This document shows, piece after piece, positions 31,413-43,893 of a stretch of DNA of 64,000 nucleotides. Within the stretch, counting starts at the first letter, position 1. Each line of letters starts with the position of its first letter. The stretch comes from Gnetum montanum (taxonomy: Eukaryota > Streptophyta > Gnetopsida > Gnetales > Gnetaceae). The stretch covers positions 1,328,383-1,392,382 of the forward strand of contig MNCI01008651.1 in NCBI GenBank assembly GCA_015680685.1, written 5' to 3'. Made by a program: the position numbers and the translations under genes. The notes under the pieces were generated by a model that did not search any database, was not told the origin of the DNA, and saw nothing but the letters and a program-made list of their open reading frames with translations.

Positions 31413-33674
31413 TGAAACACCACAAAATTTTGGCCAAGCACTTTTAGATAGGACTCAAGCTAAGTCATGCCATTGCCCAACGTGAATACAACATGACCAA
31501 ACTCGAAAGCCTCCAAAATAACATGAAATGACACACAATCAAATAGGCAAAGCTCCCCCGGGGCCCATGGGCAATTGCTCCAACTCCTTGCATCTGGAAT
31601 CAAGGGTTTTAGGCCCAAAAAAGTGCAGGTTTGGTCACACACATTTTGGTCACACTGCCCATCGTATGACCAACATGACCAAACTTTGGAGCCCCAAAAT
31701 TGTGTCCAAATAGGCCGAATTTGGGCATGCAGACCCCCCTTGAGCATCATCAGAGTCCCTTGTAGCTCCCAGCATCCAGAACCTTGAAATTCGAGCTCAA
31801 AATCACATGTTTTGAGCCATCTTCAGTTGGTCATGCTGAGGTCATGCTGCACAGCTTGACCACAGCGTGACCAAACAGGAATAACTCAATTTGGGCATCT
31901 CTAGGTAGAATTTTGGCATGAATTCAACTCCCAAGAGCTAGGAAATAATTTTACATGTTCATAGGCTCTAGAAAATCAAAATTTAGGCCTCAAAAATGGC
32001 ACTTTCAATTGGTCACGCTGGGGTCATGATGAGGTCATGCTGCACAACGTAACCACAGCATGACCAAGAAAAAATAGGGGACATCAAGTAGTTTTAGGAC
32101 CAATTTTGACATGAACTCAATCCCCACAGCATGACCAAGAAAAAATAGGGGACATCAAGCAGTTTCAGGATCAATTTTAACATGAACTTAATCCCCAGGG
32201 GATAGGAAACAACTGTACTAACTCTCAGGCTTCAAAAAATCAAGATTTTAGCTTCAAATGTGTCATTTGAACTTGGTCATGCCGAGGTCATGCTGCACAG
32301 TGTGACCACAACGTGACCAAATCAAACTGACCCAAAACAACAACAAAATGAAGTGAAATACAGCATCTAGGCCACCCTGGGGAGTAGGTAGCAGTCGAGC
32401 ATCAAGAAACAGGTATCAACGTCCAAAAATCAACTCAAAACAGGGCATAAACACTTGGTCATGCTGAGGTCACATTGGGCAGCATTACCACAGCGTGACC
32501 AACCAAAAGTATGCCAAAACAGCCTCAAAATCAGCTCAAATAGACTTGCAGAACCCTCTTGACCTCAGGCATGTAGATCCACTCTGAAAATAGGTCTCAC
32601 AGGTCAAAAATGAGCTGAAAATGCACCATAAACATTGGAAACATTTATGGTCATGCTAGCATGCTGACACCAGTGTATGTATAGCGTAAACACTGGGATG
32701 TTGGACACTAGACGCTGACGCAAGGACACGCTGCAGACATGCCAGATCCAGATCCACGCATGCTGGAGGCCTTAGTAGAGAAAAAATAGCATAGATCTAT
32801 AGATCTGGAGGCTAGACATCCAGATCCACTCTTGTACTTTAACATTCTTTGTACATTTTTCATTTTTCAGCATAGCAAGCTCTTACGCTATGGATTACAC
32901 ACGCCAGTGTAAGAGATCTTGGTTACGCTACACTCTGTACATTGTAAAATTCTGTGCATTTGGTCAAAATGTTCACACCTGTCATCCAATCCACATTTCT
33001 CTCACCCTGCAGCCATAAATCTCCCTCTAGATCTGAATCTTAGGCCCGAAAACCCTATAAATATCCCATTCTTCCATTTAACAAGGGTTGACAATTTTGA
33101 ACACAAAGATCTAGAGAGTGGACGAATTTGATCATCATTATCTGACATGATTGGGCATTACCCAAACTTAGTCACATTGAGCACTTGGGACGATTTTGGT
33201 CGTGCTGCATACCTACAACTAGAAACTCACAATCTTCCAACGTCTGTACACCCTTCACATTAGGGCTAAATGACTGCCTTACGATCAATCTGCAACTGTG
33301 TTCTGACTGGTGCAGCTTTTTTTGTAATTGTCAATCAATACATATAATTGCAATTTGATCATCCATTGTTCTCTGTTTATGCCGTTTACATTTATTACAA
33401 TTTCTGTTATCTTTGTTTACATTCTGTTTTCCATCACACATTTCGTACATTTATTTACACATTCGTTTGCATCCGTTTATGTATAACCCGGTGCATCGCG
33501 ACAGCGTACGTTAGGGAAAGTCCTTGTTTGATCTACACACAGACCATTCAAGGCACTCTGCCTTCGCTTATTTCTAGTTCACCCTCATGCAAAGGTGGGG
33601 TCTTACTGTATCTTCCATAGATCTTTTGGCATCCGTTTCATTCCAGCCTCATGCCGATGATTTTGGACAGTACA
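31413..33674 (+). mobile_element. Solo LTR inserted in gag (2262 bp, opposite orientation)
   Basis: The insert starts TGAAACACCACAAAATTTTG and ends GACAGTACA. The end aligns with the last 150 bp of the family-B LTR at 57818 (AGACCATTCAAGGCAC at 33546-33561, then CATAGATCTT). A TATA box CCTATAAATATC lies at 33053-33064. Flanks CTAGT (31408-31412) and CCAGC (33675-33679) look like a 5-bp duplication decayed by two C-to-T changes. Removing the insert rejoins the two parts of gag in a sensible order (GATPIVPLL to GHATTPVAP). No internal region is present, so this is a recombined solo LTR of a divergent relative. Confidence 0.8.
31634..32512 (+). repeat. Long-unit repeats with inverted GGTCATGCTG arms
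   Basis: Inside the solo LTR about five units, near 31640, 31829, 32011, 32273 and 32456, each hold TTGGTCATGCTGAGGTCATG facing CAGCGTGACCAA-type arms with GCTGCACAGC between. Spacing is roughly 180-260 bp. The arms are inverted copies, so each unit can form a hairpin. Confidence 0.7.
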
Positions 33675-35122
33675 CCAGCAATGGTACTATTGGGGTGGCC
33701 CCTGTGAACGGTGCTCCTTGTGCTATCCACCACCCGGTAGGCGGTGCTCTTAATGCAGCAGCCACGAGTTACACCATAGAATGTGCAGCTTATGTGTGAG
33801 GTGGAAAAGACCATATTTTCATGCTAGGTTGTACTGTTTACGGGGTTTGGTAGGTCTAGTTGGGAACATGGTGAGACATCTGTGATGGTAGCATAGTAGA
33901 GGGAGCTGTGAATGGGGTCCACCAAGTGGACAGACCTGGGCCCTCCATTGATGGTGGGATAGGTGTAAATGCAGGAATGGAGGCAAAATTTGCGTACGAA
34001 TGTGAAGTCGGTACGGTGTGGACATGCTGAAGGGTAGCCATGATTGGTGTGTGATGCGGTACGGGAATGGACTGATGAACGGTTTGCAAAGAAATAGTGG
34101 CTGAAAATGAGACAGGGGAAAAGGGGTGTTGATACGTCGAGGAGATGACATGGCTACCCATTGCAAACGTAATTGTGGGTTGCAAAAGCATAGGCATGAT
34201 CACAAAGGGAGCAGCGATAGAAAACGGGTTGGTCTAGGAGGACTGGGTAGGAGGGACTGTAATGGGGTTGGTTTGACCTCCCTCGTCGGATTGGGAATTG
34301 AGTTCCTCCTGTCCATCCTGGAAGGCGTCCTCATGGTTAGACACTGTGTCTTGTTGCTCCCTAAGTCTAACAAAGTAGATCAGCTGGTCTAGAAGCCATT
34401 GATTCATCTATGTCAAAGGTATGGAAGTGTGGGAGTAGGAATAAATTCCTTCCCATCGTAGTAAGCGAACTTGAAGCTATGTTTTTCTTCAAGTTCGTGC
34501 ACATCCAAGGGTAGGTTTTCCTGCACCTTTGCACAAAGGAAGTTATAACATTCATGTTGCTGGGCCAAGCCCTCAGGTCACTGGTTTTGGATCTTGAGGG
34601 ATCGATGTGTTTCCAGCATCGGGTTGAGCGGTTGTTCGGCACCTGTGATGCCTTGAACCATGATGGGAACCTCAACGTTGAAGGTGTTAGCAACGGTGCT
34701 CGAGGATGTCATTGTTACGAAGCTAAATAGTTTCACAAATGAGAAAAGCAAGGAAATTGGGAAGTAATCAAAAAGGATTTATGTCTTACCGGATTCTAAA
34801 GGAATTGTCAGAGCGACCGTTCTGTACCACACGATGTGTAAACAACCACAAAAGGGTATCACATTTATGCTAGTGCATGATAGGGTACAGAACGCATGCA
34901 AGAATACTGTAAAAATAAGCAAGTGAAACAACAATCGAAGGTTTTATGTTCTGTAGGGTTCTAGAGGAATCGTCGGAGCGGCCAATCTACACTGCACGAT
35001 GCGTAAATAACCACAAATGGGTGTCAAGTTTATGCTAATGCATAGTAGGATGTAGAACACTTATAGGGCTATCGTAAAACACGAAAAGGGCACCAAAGGC
35101 CCTCCTTCTAGCACTAGAAAAC

Positions 35123-36745
35123 TATAGCGACCGAAAACATTAGTGGTTGGAAAACACCGAGAGGTCATCGATCATGACAGTCTTAACCCTGGATCCATGC
35201 GAGGGTCGTGCTGGATAAAATGGAAACGGGGTGCCTTGAACGGTCTGGTCAATTAGACAGGGACTTAGCCAGTGTTAATATAACCTTTTGCAAACGAATA
35301 ATCTGTAAATGGGACTTGTAGCATAAAGTAATATTTAAACACAAAAGGGGTTATAAATGATGTAAAATGCAATGATAAGCAAGAAAACAAAGTAAAATGC
35401 AGTTAGAAAAATGCATCGCTTTAAGAATGTGACTTCACTTTGTCAAGGTGGATATAATTGGTTGCATGGCACTGAGGGGCGCAGGGATCCCAAGAGTAAC
35501 CAAGACGTTTAGAGTAACATAGATGTATGCTTGAACGCAGACTCGGGAGTCAACAATGAAAAATGCTATGGGGCTAGCAGGAAAGAGTAGAGGAGAATGT
35601 GAAAATGAGAGTGCTAACTATTTACAATGTCAAACAAGATGTTTACAATGCTCAAGATTACAATGCTAAATTTTTGCTTGCTAGCTAGCCAATTCACCAA
35701 CCAGCTGACCCCCTGAGCGTCGCTCATTGGGGTATTTATAGGACCAAAGGCACACAAAAGATATGGTTTGGACGCCACATGTCCTAGGCTCGTGTTGACT
35801 TGTCTGTGCTGCATGGACGTGCATGAACGTTGGATGTGCATGACCATTGGATGAGCCTGCCATGCCGTAATTACGAGCCTACCATGCTGTAATTGCACTG
35901 TCAGAACTTGGAGATGTGTGCCAACGATACAAATAGGTGAAGTGCATTGATGTAGTATAACTGCTTATTACGTTGCACAATGCTTTGTAGTGTAGCATGT
36001 CGACGTAGCGTAGCATCTTGCTATGCTGTGCTACACTATGCAGCGTATCATAGCATAGCCACCAATTTGAAGCAAAAACTTGCATTGCGTCCTACTACAT
36101 GTGCTAGAAACCTTTAAAGCATGCATGTTATGCTATGCTATGTTACGTAGTGTAGCATAGCATAGCAGCTAGCCTTAGTCACAAAAATGCCTACGATATG
36201 CAAACTTTGCCTTTTGCACTATGAAATTTGCGAACTTGTTGATCCTGCCCTTTGAGATGCCTTTCGTTATTCTCGTAGAGTTGCTACGTTGTGCTACGCT
36301 ATGTAGCGTAGCAACCGACATGGCCTTCTTTTTACTAAGTTTTCTGCTTTCTGGTGAAGGAGCCATTGTTGAAGAACTTGCTCTTGCTACGTTGTGCTAT
36401 GTTGTGTAGCGTAGCATAGCATAGCATCTTATCTTGCAATAATTTATGGTTGACTATTTAAACAACTGTCTCTCAAAGCCTGCTATGCTATATAGCGTAG
36501 CATAGCGTAGCAAACGCCTTAACTAGAAAAATTGCCAAACTGTTTTGCGCATTTTGAGTATTGTCGACAGCTCTCTGCATTGCTTCAGTGTAGGTTGTCA
36601 GTTGGATGAATTACCCAGCTAGAAAATTTGCCAAACTGTATAGCCTAAGGCCCAAAACATCCATTTCTTGCTAAAGTGACATGACACTGCCTGAATCACG
36701 AAGACCCGGTGAAGCAAGGATGCCCTAAAAATTTAGGGTGTTTCA
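35123..36745 (-). repeat. 5' LTR of the family-B element (1623 bp)
   Basis: This is the partner of 15890-17597. On the plus strand it starts TATAGCGACCGAAAACA (the TG terminus has become TA) and ends GGGTGTTTCA. The TATA box in element sense is at about 35733-35741. A palindrome at 36292-36313 matches 17071-17092 but with CGC/GCG in place of CAC/GTG in both arms. No clear primer site could be read after the LTR; TGGTGCCC near 35091 is a weak candidate. Confidence 0.92.
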
Positions 36746-36750
36746 CCATG
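36746..36750. repeat. Target-site duplication CCATG (right side)
   Basis: Exact copy of 15885-15889. Confidence 0.92.
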
Positions 36751-39419
36751 AACCTCTCGAGTGTGCCTACCCTAACAAGTTAGATTGCAGCAATGCTAAA
36801 AATCTTGTGAAACCCTTAGGCATTAAACAACTATTGAAAAAAATCATACATAAGAATAATGATATGTATAATTCTCAAAGAAAATATGAAAAACAAAATC
36901 AGAGTCTAATGCTCAATATGTAAACAAGTATGATGAATAAGATAGAATTATAAAATACATATCAAACAATATCTCTTTCCCATGACTAAGTGCAAGACAC
37001 TACTTTTGAATAACACAAATTAACTACATGTGTTGAAAAACCTAAGTACAAAAATTAAAGAAATGAATATAACAATCAACAAACTAAAAGGCTCTAAGAC
37101 ATGCAATACCATCAACCAAATAGATTAGGATATCAAAGATCATGAAGTCTAGCTTGGTTAGACATCTAATCTATAATCAAAATATGTAGACAAAAAATCA
37201 AAAGTGGAAGAAAATAATCTTGGTCAAACCACTAGGCTCATAGAGTTGCAACCATACATGTAAAAGACCAATCAAGTATTGTATGTCATGCATTCACTAC
37301 CATCAAGGAAGATAAGTTGTAGCTCACTTTCTTGCAATGCTAATCCACCAAGGATTCACAAGTGGATTCTCCCCATAGCAGGTTCCTACATTTCTTGCTT
37401 TTATGAAATCTATTTATGAGACATCCATGGATTTCTAATAACTAGTGAGACATTAGCATGCAATGCGATTCCATTCTTTTGGAAGGTCAAATCTCATCCT
37501 CCACTTAGCTTGATTAAATTCTTGCTACACCAAAAAATAAATAAGAAATGGAAAATGCAAGATAGACAAGAGAGAGAAGATGAAAGTGTAACATCACAAG
37601 ACCCCTAGATAATTATTTAATTAACTCATGGAGCATGTGAGCATGTCCCACATCCCAAAAGAGATTCACTATCGCATCCCTTCACTGATGCTCCTTCACA
37701 TGATGAGGATAGATTTTCAAGATTCCCTTCCAAGTGTAAGATCATAACTACTACTTTTAGTGTCATCTAGTCTTGATTACTTCATAGTCTAACCATTGAT
37801 GAAAATAAGCCAATGTAACATTGCACAAAACATCTAGAAGTCAAAATTCTAGTTTGGTTTTTCTTCATCTATGCACATATGCATAGAAGGCTCCTTGAAT
37901 TCTCTTTACTAGAACCCTCTCATTGATCCTCAAAGTTGTGCTAACCAATACCAATCCAAATAGTAATTATAATACCATGACCAAAAAATAAATGATAGGA
38001 CCATGGTTCATGTCAAGAATTACAAATTTTGACCACTATGTGTATATGGATTTAGAAATTGAGAAGAAGCAATAATTAAGGTTACCAAAGTTTACTAAGA
38101 GAGAGAACTCGAGGCTTTCATGGCCATGAGTATGCATGGAGTAGGAGACTATCTTGGACTATTACAATTGGAATTTAAGTGATCTAGGAAGTAGGCTGAA
38201 CATAAGTAAGGCTTACATGGGTGTTGATCCAACCACTCATTTTGGTTTTAGCTAAGCAATCACAAGATTAGTTTGGGATGGTAAAAATATTAATTGTTGT
38301 AGACTGATAACTTGGAGTCACATTACTCTTTCCATCATCTCTTCTTATCATCATTATTATTCTATTATTTTTTTCTTTTCCTTTTCATATATTTTTCATT
38401 TTATTTGTTCCATCTCTTTTTTTCATCATTCATGTTTTTCCTCTTTTCTTTTCATCTTCTATCATGAGAAGATGGTTTTTTATGATGCATGGAAGTCATG
38501 AGAATGATTGAAGTGAAAAATCATCAAATGGAATCTTCCATTTGCATGAACATGAGAATTCATCTCTCACTGCATGGCATGCACAAGTTCAAGAGATAAC
38601 AAACCCTCTCTAATCATGGTGGCCAAGCATGGCAAGATGTGCACCTTGGTCCAATCACACTAATTAGACATATTTGGTTGTCACAATGATCCTTGATGAT
38701 ACATCCTTTCATTTCTAGTGACCAAGCACTTGTCCAAGATTCTAATGTCATACCCTAAGATGTGGATCCATCATCTACCCATGGTTTTAGTAGCATTAGC
38801 TTCAATAGCTCACAATGTGAGTTCCAGCTCCCCACTAAATTTGAGCCTAGTTCACCAGTGATAGATATAGAAAAGATGGGTGAATGAGTTTTTTTGTATA
38901 TTCCATTGATTAAGACTTCACTTTTGACCCATTAAACACTCTCATGTCATCATCATGTTTATAACACACTCATCCACCATTAACGTAATGAGTAAATATT
39001 CATAACACATATTAATTAGTGTTTCCAAATATAAAGACAAACATATTTAAGGAAAAGAAAAGATCATGCATGATAAATCATTAAGGTCAAAAACATAAAA
39101 AGTAATATCTATGCACATTAACTTTATTAAAGCACATAGATAAAATTATAGGAACAAAAGAAAATTGGACATGGCATGGAGGAAATGAAACTTCTTAGTG
39201 CCCATTTTCTTTGAATTCCATTTGCTAGAATTTACTCCTATTTTTACCATTTACAACCTATTTCAAGCCTTTTCTAACATTATAACCATGTCTTTTTAGT
39301 AGTCATCTAAATTACCTTTTACTTTCATTGATGAGGGATCTAGCCAACAATCCATAAGGTTCTATGACCTTAAAGACCCTACTATCATCGAGTGTAGGTA
39401 GTCTTTAAGGATTAGAGGG
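36751..39419. other. No gene supported; old AT-rich DNA
   Basis: The stretch is CpG-poor with dense stops and pyrimidine-rich patches (38360-38470). By layout the 5' LTR and leader of the old family-B copy should lie within it, but I could not recognise the ends. Confidence 0.4.
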
Positions 39420-41880
39420 AAAAGTCTTAACATTTTGGCCATAAATGAAGATCATTAAAATTATATTTATGCCAAAATGCACATTGGCATGCTAATTCCA
39501 TGTATGGAAGTAGAAGCCAAAAGGGAGTTTGAGCTCATACATTAGAATGAGAAGGAGTATATCCCTTCCTTGTATGAGCAAATATCCCTAAATAATATCT
39601 ATGTTGGCATCCTAGCTTAATTGATTGATATGGAGGAGGAGGATGAAAAGCATAGTTTGAAGGAACAATAGGAAGAGAAGGATGAGTTTAGGGTAGAATT
39701 TGAGCTTGAAAACATCCTACAAGGGTTGTTCTGACAAGCAATCCCCAAGGCCACTAAGCCTTCCCTTAATGCCTTTGTTTTCTCCATGGGTATGGTACCG
39801 GCATCTTCTACTCCCTCTTACCCTACTACGGTTGATCCCACGCCAGTCATAGCAATGCATCAAACTTAGTTGATGCCATAGCGAACAACCTATAACCAAT
39901 TAATGTCTTTTTCCACATAGCCTCAATCTGTGCAGCCATCAATGATGATTTTCACCACCACAAACCCCTTAACCACACATGTGGGAACCACCATAGTATC
40001 CTAGATGACTCAGGGCTTACATACCCCTTTTGTTCCATTTGTGCCTTAGATATCGAAACAAACATTTTTTCCTTGTTTGGCCCAAAAACTATGATCATAA
40101 CGCAATCACTTCCTTCCATCCTACAACTAAATAGTGAGGCCGCAAGCCTCACATCAAATACCACAACCATATGTGCAAGTTCCACAGCAAATAGGGTCAT
40201 CACAAGGCTTGGATTAGGCCTTCTAGATTATCCAAGACCTGATATAGAAGTTTCATAGGCTTAAAGCCTCTACTTTTCAAAGTTTCAAGAGCATGGATTT
40301 TTACCAAGATGATTCCATCAGTCCTATGGTTCCATCCTTGACACTTCCTCTTGGTGTTCCTCTTTCCCAATTCAACAAGTATAACAAAGAAGGTGATCCT
40401 AACAATCACCTTATAACCTTTCAATTCATGTGTTTACTATTGTAGCTATGGCCTCATACTACCATGAGGATTTTTCCTATGTCCTTGATTAGAAAAGCAC
40501 TTGATTGGTACAATGTCTTACCTAAAGGATCCATATCATCTCTTGAGGACTTGATAGCCTAGTTTGTTAACCAGTTCAAGTATAACTTGAAGTCTAACAC
40601 CACGCTTGACCAACTAATGAAGGTCAAGTAAGGACAACTAAAACTTATGCAAAAGTTCATCTAATGAAGGAATGGTATGCTTAATGAAATACTAGAGCCT
40701 ATAGCTGAAACACACCTTTTGGCTAAATTTAAGAGGATGGTTAATAATTTTATCAAGTCCAAGCTTTACTACCTTGATCTATGATCCCTTAGCCAAGTGT
40801 TCTCCTAGACCAAGAATATAGAGGATGCTATGGAGGCCAATCATGATCCAGTATATGTAGCATACAAAAATCAACACATGCGGAGGGACAAGGAGACGAA
40901 CAAATAAAATAACATGGCCGTAGCAATGATAACAAAAGAAGAAAAGATAACTAACTAGGGGCCAAGGACCAACCCATTTAAGACTCCTGCTAATAACAAT
41001 TGAGATAACTAGCCATCAACCTTTGGGGCCATCGCATTGTTTGCTCCTAGGCCAAAGTAGAAGGATCGTAGCAAGTATACTAGCTTACCTTTGAAGCCTT
41101 TCAAATTGTTAGATCAACTATTAAAGAGTGGGTGCATACAATATAAGCAAATGATCGAAGATTTTTGAAAGAAGCATGAGTGACAATGCAAAATAGCCAA
41201 AGATTCCACTCATGTAACAAAGGATGACCCTCAATTACCTAGGTACTTTAAACTAGACCACTTCTACCACTATCACCAACTGCCTAGTCATGATATTGAA
41301 TTTTTCCTTACATTGAAGGATGACTTGGAACAAATTATAGATAAAGGATAGCTGGTCTTGGATGATCCCAACTTAATCTAATCACAAAATTAGTCGACGC
41401 AAGTGTACAAGGACCCATTGAATGTTAATAACAACCCTTATGTTATTTCAGTAATTAACATTGATGATAATTGAAGATGGGTGAGGGAACCATTTGTGAT
41501 TCAAGTATCCCATCATGATGAAAGAGCCTCTTTAGCTTCCACTAGCTCAAGATCCCATTTTTTCATGAGAGTACCATTGTGGATGTCTCCAAGGGAGCCT
41601 TTTTTCATCAAGGTGCCCCAACCCAACATGAACCAACTAGCGATAGCCCAACCAATGAACATGACCAGACAACGACCTCCTATGATGGCCAATGCTACTA
41701 CGTCTTCCTCACAACCAACAACTAACAACCAAAAGACTTCAACCAAGCAAAATAAGATGCATAGGCAAAAGCCTAGCAACAAGGATTATAAGAAAACAAA
41801 GGCATGGAAGGAAGTGGGCCCACTAAATATCACTTCCATATTGTCTATACCCATGACCTCCTTTTCCCAACCTACCTGAA
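39420..41880 (+). pseudogene. gag: Old family-B gag
   Basis: This decayed frame parallels the gag of the 20.9-kb element. FELIH and NEKEYIPSLYEQI match FKFAYYDGKEFIPTP; IPQPYVQVPQQ and SQGLD match IPQPYTPSQGLD. MDFYQDDSISP, LSQFNKYN, FKYNLKSNTTLDQLM and FIKSKLYYLDL follow the capsid core, and HDIEFFLTLKDDLEQIIDKG follows the knuckle region. The C-terminal Gln/Thr/Lys-rich stretch at 41481-41879 is open for 132 codons. Stops are frequent, nearly all TAG or TAA where Gln or Glu is expected, and CpG is almost absent, so this copy is much older than the one at 30-34.7 kb. Confidence 0.75.
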
Positions 41881-42085
41881 CCAGCGAATCACAAGAGGAT
41901 CCCAAAATCCAAAACTAGAAAAAAGAGGAAAGACCCCAACAACCTAAGGCTAAAGTTCACATTTTGGGGCACATGGAGGAAGTGAAGCACAACTTAGGTG
42001 AAAAGCCCATAGCTAATGACAAAACTTCCTCATTGTGATAGATTTGGTTAGAGAGTCTCTTAAGTAAAAGAACACAACTCTGAGC

Positions 42086-42924
42086 TTGTATGACATGATC
42101 ATGAATTTTGTCATACATTGTGAAATGTTAGTCAATATGTTGACTTCCATTTCCATCAGTAAGGACATCCTAGCTAATGATGAATCTATCCATGCAATAA
42201 TTATTTCTTCCTCACCAAGGGAAGGAAAGTCAACATCACTGGTGTTTCATGATTGCAAAATTAAGGTCAATCCCCAAAATGGAAAAGTAATGAGGGCTTG
42301 TCTTTTCATCACAATTTGGGTGGGGAAATTTAAGGTGCATCAAATGCATGTTGATGATGGAGCTGCAAGAAACATCATCCCATGCACCATCATTGAATTC
42401 TTGGGCTTAACAAAGTAGATATAGCCTACAAAAACCATAGCTCTCAAGTTCTTTAATGGATCAAGGGTTGTTGTCAAGGTGGGCTTTGTGACAGGGGAGC
42501 AATTCCCCATAATTGTCAATTTCTTGGTGGTGGCAGAGATGCCAAGGTTTAACCTTATCTTGGAAAGACCTTGGTTGGCTTAATTATGAGTTGTGTCTTT
42601 ACCTATTCACCAAGAGATTCACCTCCCTTATGAAGGAGATTAAATCATTGTTCATGGTGATAGTATAGTTCCCCTAGCTATCAACAATGTGAACATAAAT
42701 CAAGGGTATGTCGTGGAGCTTCAAGAGGAAACTCCCAACCATGAAGTCCAGCAACTTAAAAGAGAGAAGTAAGCCAAGAACAACAACAATGAGTAACGAG
42801 ATTTGTCATGGGATGAACTCCCTTTCAACATCATTAGTGAATGGGATGGTGAGTACAAACGTATGTAGAATAAGCCTTATATGTTTCCTAACCTTTTAAA
42901 GATTAGGAAGAGTCTGCATAAGTA
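42086..42924 (+). pseudogene. Old family-B protease region
   Basis: LYDMIMNFVIHCEMLV, HVDDGAARNIIPCTII, GEQFPIIVNFLVVAEMP, FNLILERPWLA and LPIHQEIHLPYEGD line up with the protease at 29611-28952, and DLSWDELPF matches the TWAELPF that follows there. Only a few stops interrupt about 280 codons in one frame. DDGA again replaces the usual D-T/S-G. It is the second member of the gag-protease unit that starts at 39420, and it stops before the spacer with the antisense gene. Confidence 0.8.
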
Positions 42925-43893
42925 ATCTGCCCCCTACTTCTTCCATGCCATGCCCTTATAACCTTTATAACTACTTGTACCATAATTATTTAGCCTAAGT
43001 TTTCTCTTTGTTGACCAATTATTGCCTTTTCTCCTATATTTTATTCTACTTTTTATGCATATAGCCTAGAAATTTATTTTATTCACATTTTCATTTATTA
43101 TGGCCTTTTTTCTTTATTTCTTTATTTTTCTTATTTAGAATGATATAAACTAAAAAGCCATAAAAACTTTAAAATAGAAAATTGCCAAAAAATATAGTTT
43201 CTTTTCAACATGTCTTTCCATCACCTTAAATTGGAAAAAACAATCACATGACATGGCTTGCCATGGCCTTAAACTAGCAAAAAAATGTAACCCATGCTTT
43301 CCATGGCCTAAAACTAGTAGATATCTTTTTCATCCTATTTACATTTGGCCTTTAAACACATTGTGTATCCATTTAACATTATAATCAAAATCATCAACAT
43401 AGCCATTTGAAATGTTTATAACACTGGAACAATATATATAGCCAAGAATGAAACCAAAAATTTTTAATTTAAAGTGCTTATAACATACATAGCCATGGCC
43501 ACACTATGTGGAAAAATGTTAAAAAATAATAATAGTCATCTATAACATAGTCTTGGCTAACAATAGCCATCAACATAAAAATAAAAATAAATAGCCAAGA
43601 AGTTAAAAGGGGTAGATGGAGGATGTTAAGGGGCATTCGGAAGAGGAAGTGGTGGGTCATCCCCACCCTCACTGCTAGGGCCACTAATGTCTCTTGATAC
43701 TTGAAATACAACAACGCATAGCCAATCAGTAACCAATAGCCAAAACTATAACTTAAACAAAATCATAACTTAAAATAAAACTAAAACATGGAATAGATCA
43801 AACCTTTGGGGACTTTGGCTCCATGACTTTTAAGGGTAGATGTTGAAGGCCATCCTCTAAAAGATGGAGATTTTGGTCCTTTGTCATATTGGC
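42925..43893. other. Spacer with decayed hairpin units (array C counterpart)
   Basis: Units such as GGCCTTAAACTAGC (about 43273) and GGCCTAAAACTAGT (about 43305) are inverted relative to array C of the other copy. They lie in the same place, between protease and the 3' end of the antisense gene. No gene is supported. Confidence 0.55.

Larger units (their letters stand above)
29980..34712 (-). pseudogene. gag: Family-B gag, split by a solo LTR
   Basis: Gag starts at MTSSSTVANTFNVEVP (34712) and runs downward. The N-terminal part (KFAYYDGKEFIPTPTLPYL) and a Pro/His/Ser-rich middle come before an insertion at 33674-31413. Coding resumes with IPQPYTPSQGLD and MDFYQDD, then the capsid core (PHFTKYNGKWDPNAHL, PMSLAGKALD-like AMSLAGKALD, FKYNLKPEITLDQLM, VQKFIQRW, FIKSKLYYL). 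The C-terminal part has CGHNTD and YLALKDDIQRMIDQGKLVL, the decayed zinc-knuckle region typical of Tat gags, and DPLNAKNVDYVINTINV. Stops and frameshifts occur throughout. The same order is decoded at 39420-41880. A basic Lys/Asn-rich linker lies at about 30550-30670. Confidence 0.82.
15890..36745 (-). mobile_element. Giant family-B Ty3/gypsy (Tat/Ogre-like) retrotransposon, 20.9 kb
   Basis: The element runs on the minus strand from 36745 to 15890. In its own sense the order is 5' LTR (36745-35123), gag (from 34712), protease (29611-28952), a spacer of about 6 kb, RT-RNase H-integrase (22690-19239), a hairpin repeat array, 3' leader, polypurine tract and 3' LTR (17597-15890). A 5-bp CCATG duplication flanks it. 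The length, the long protease-to-RT spacer, a pyrimidine-rich AG just before RT and the tandem repeats before the 3' LTR fit the Tat/Ogre branch. The spacer carries a gene on the opposite strand (23711-27898). A reverse-oriented solo LTR interrupts gag. Coding parts are broken by stops and at least two frameshifts in pol. Confidence 0.92.

Noticed and set aside
35085-35122. TGGTGCCC as primer site of the 20.9-kb element
   Set aside because: It lies about 30 bp from the LTR end and the following bases match no tRNA 3' end I know. Left as a weak candidate only.
36808-36830. TGAAACCCTTAGGC as the 5' LTR start of the old family-B copy
   Set aside because: The first bases fit, but the following sequence shows neither the palindromes nor the U5 of the family, and no duplication pairs with the DNA after 57818.
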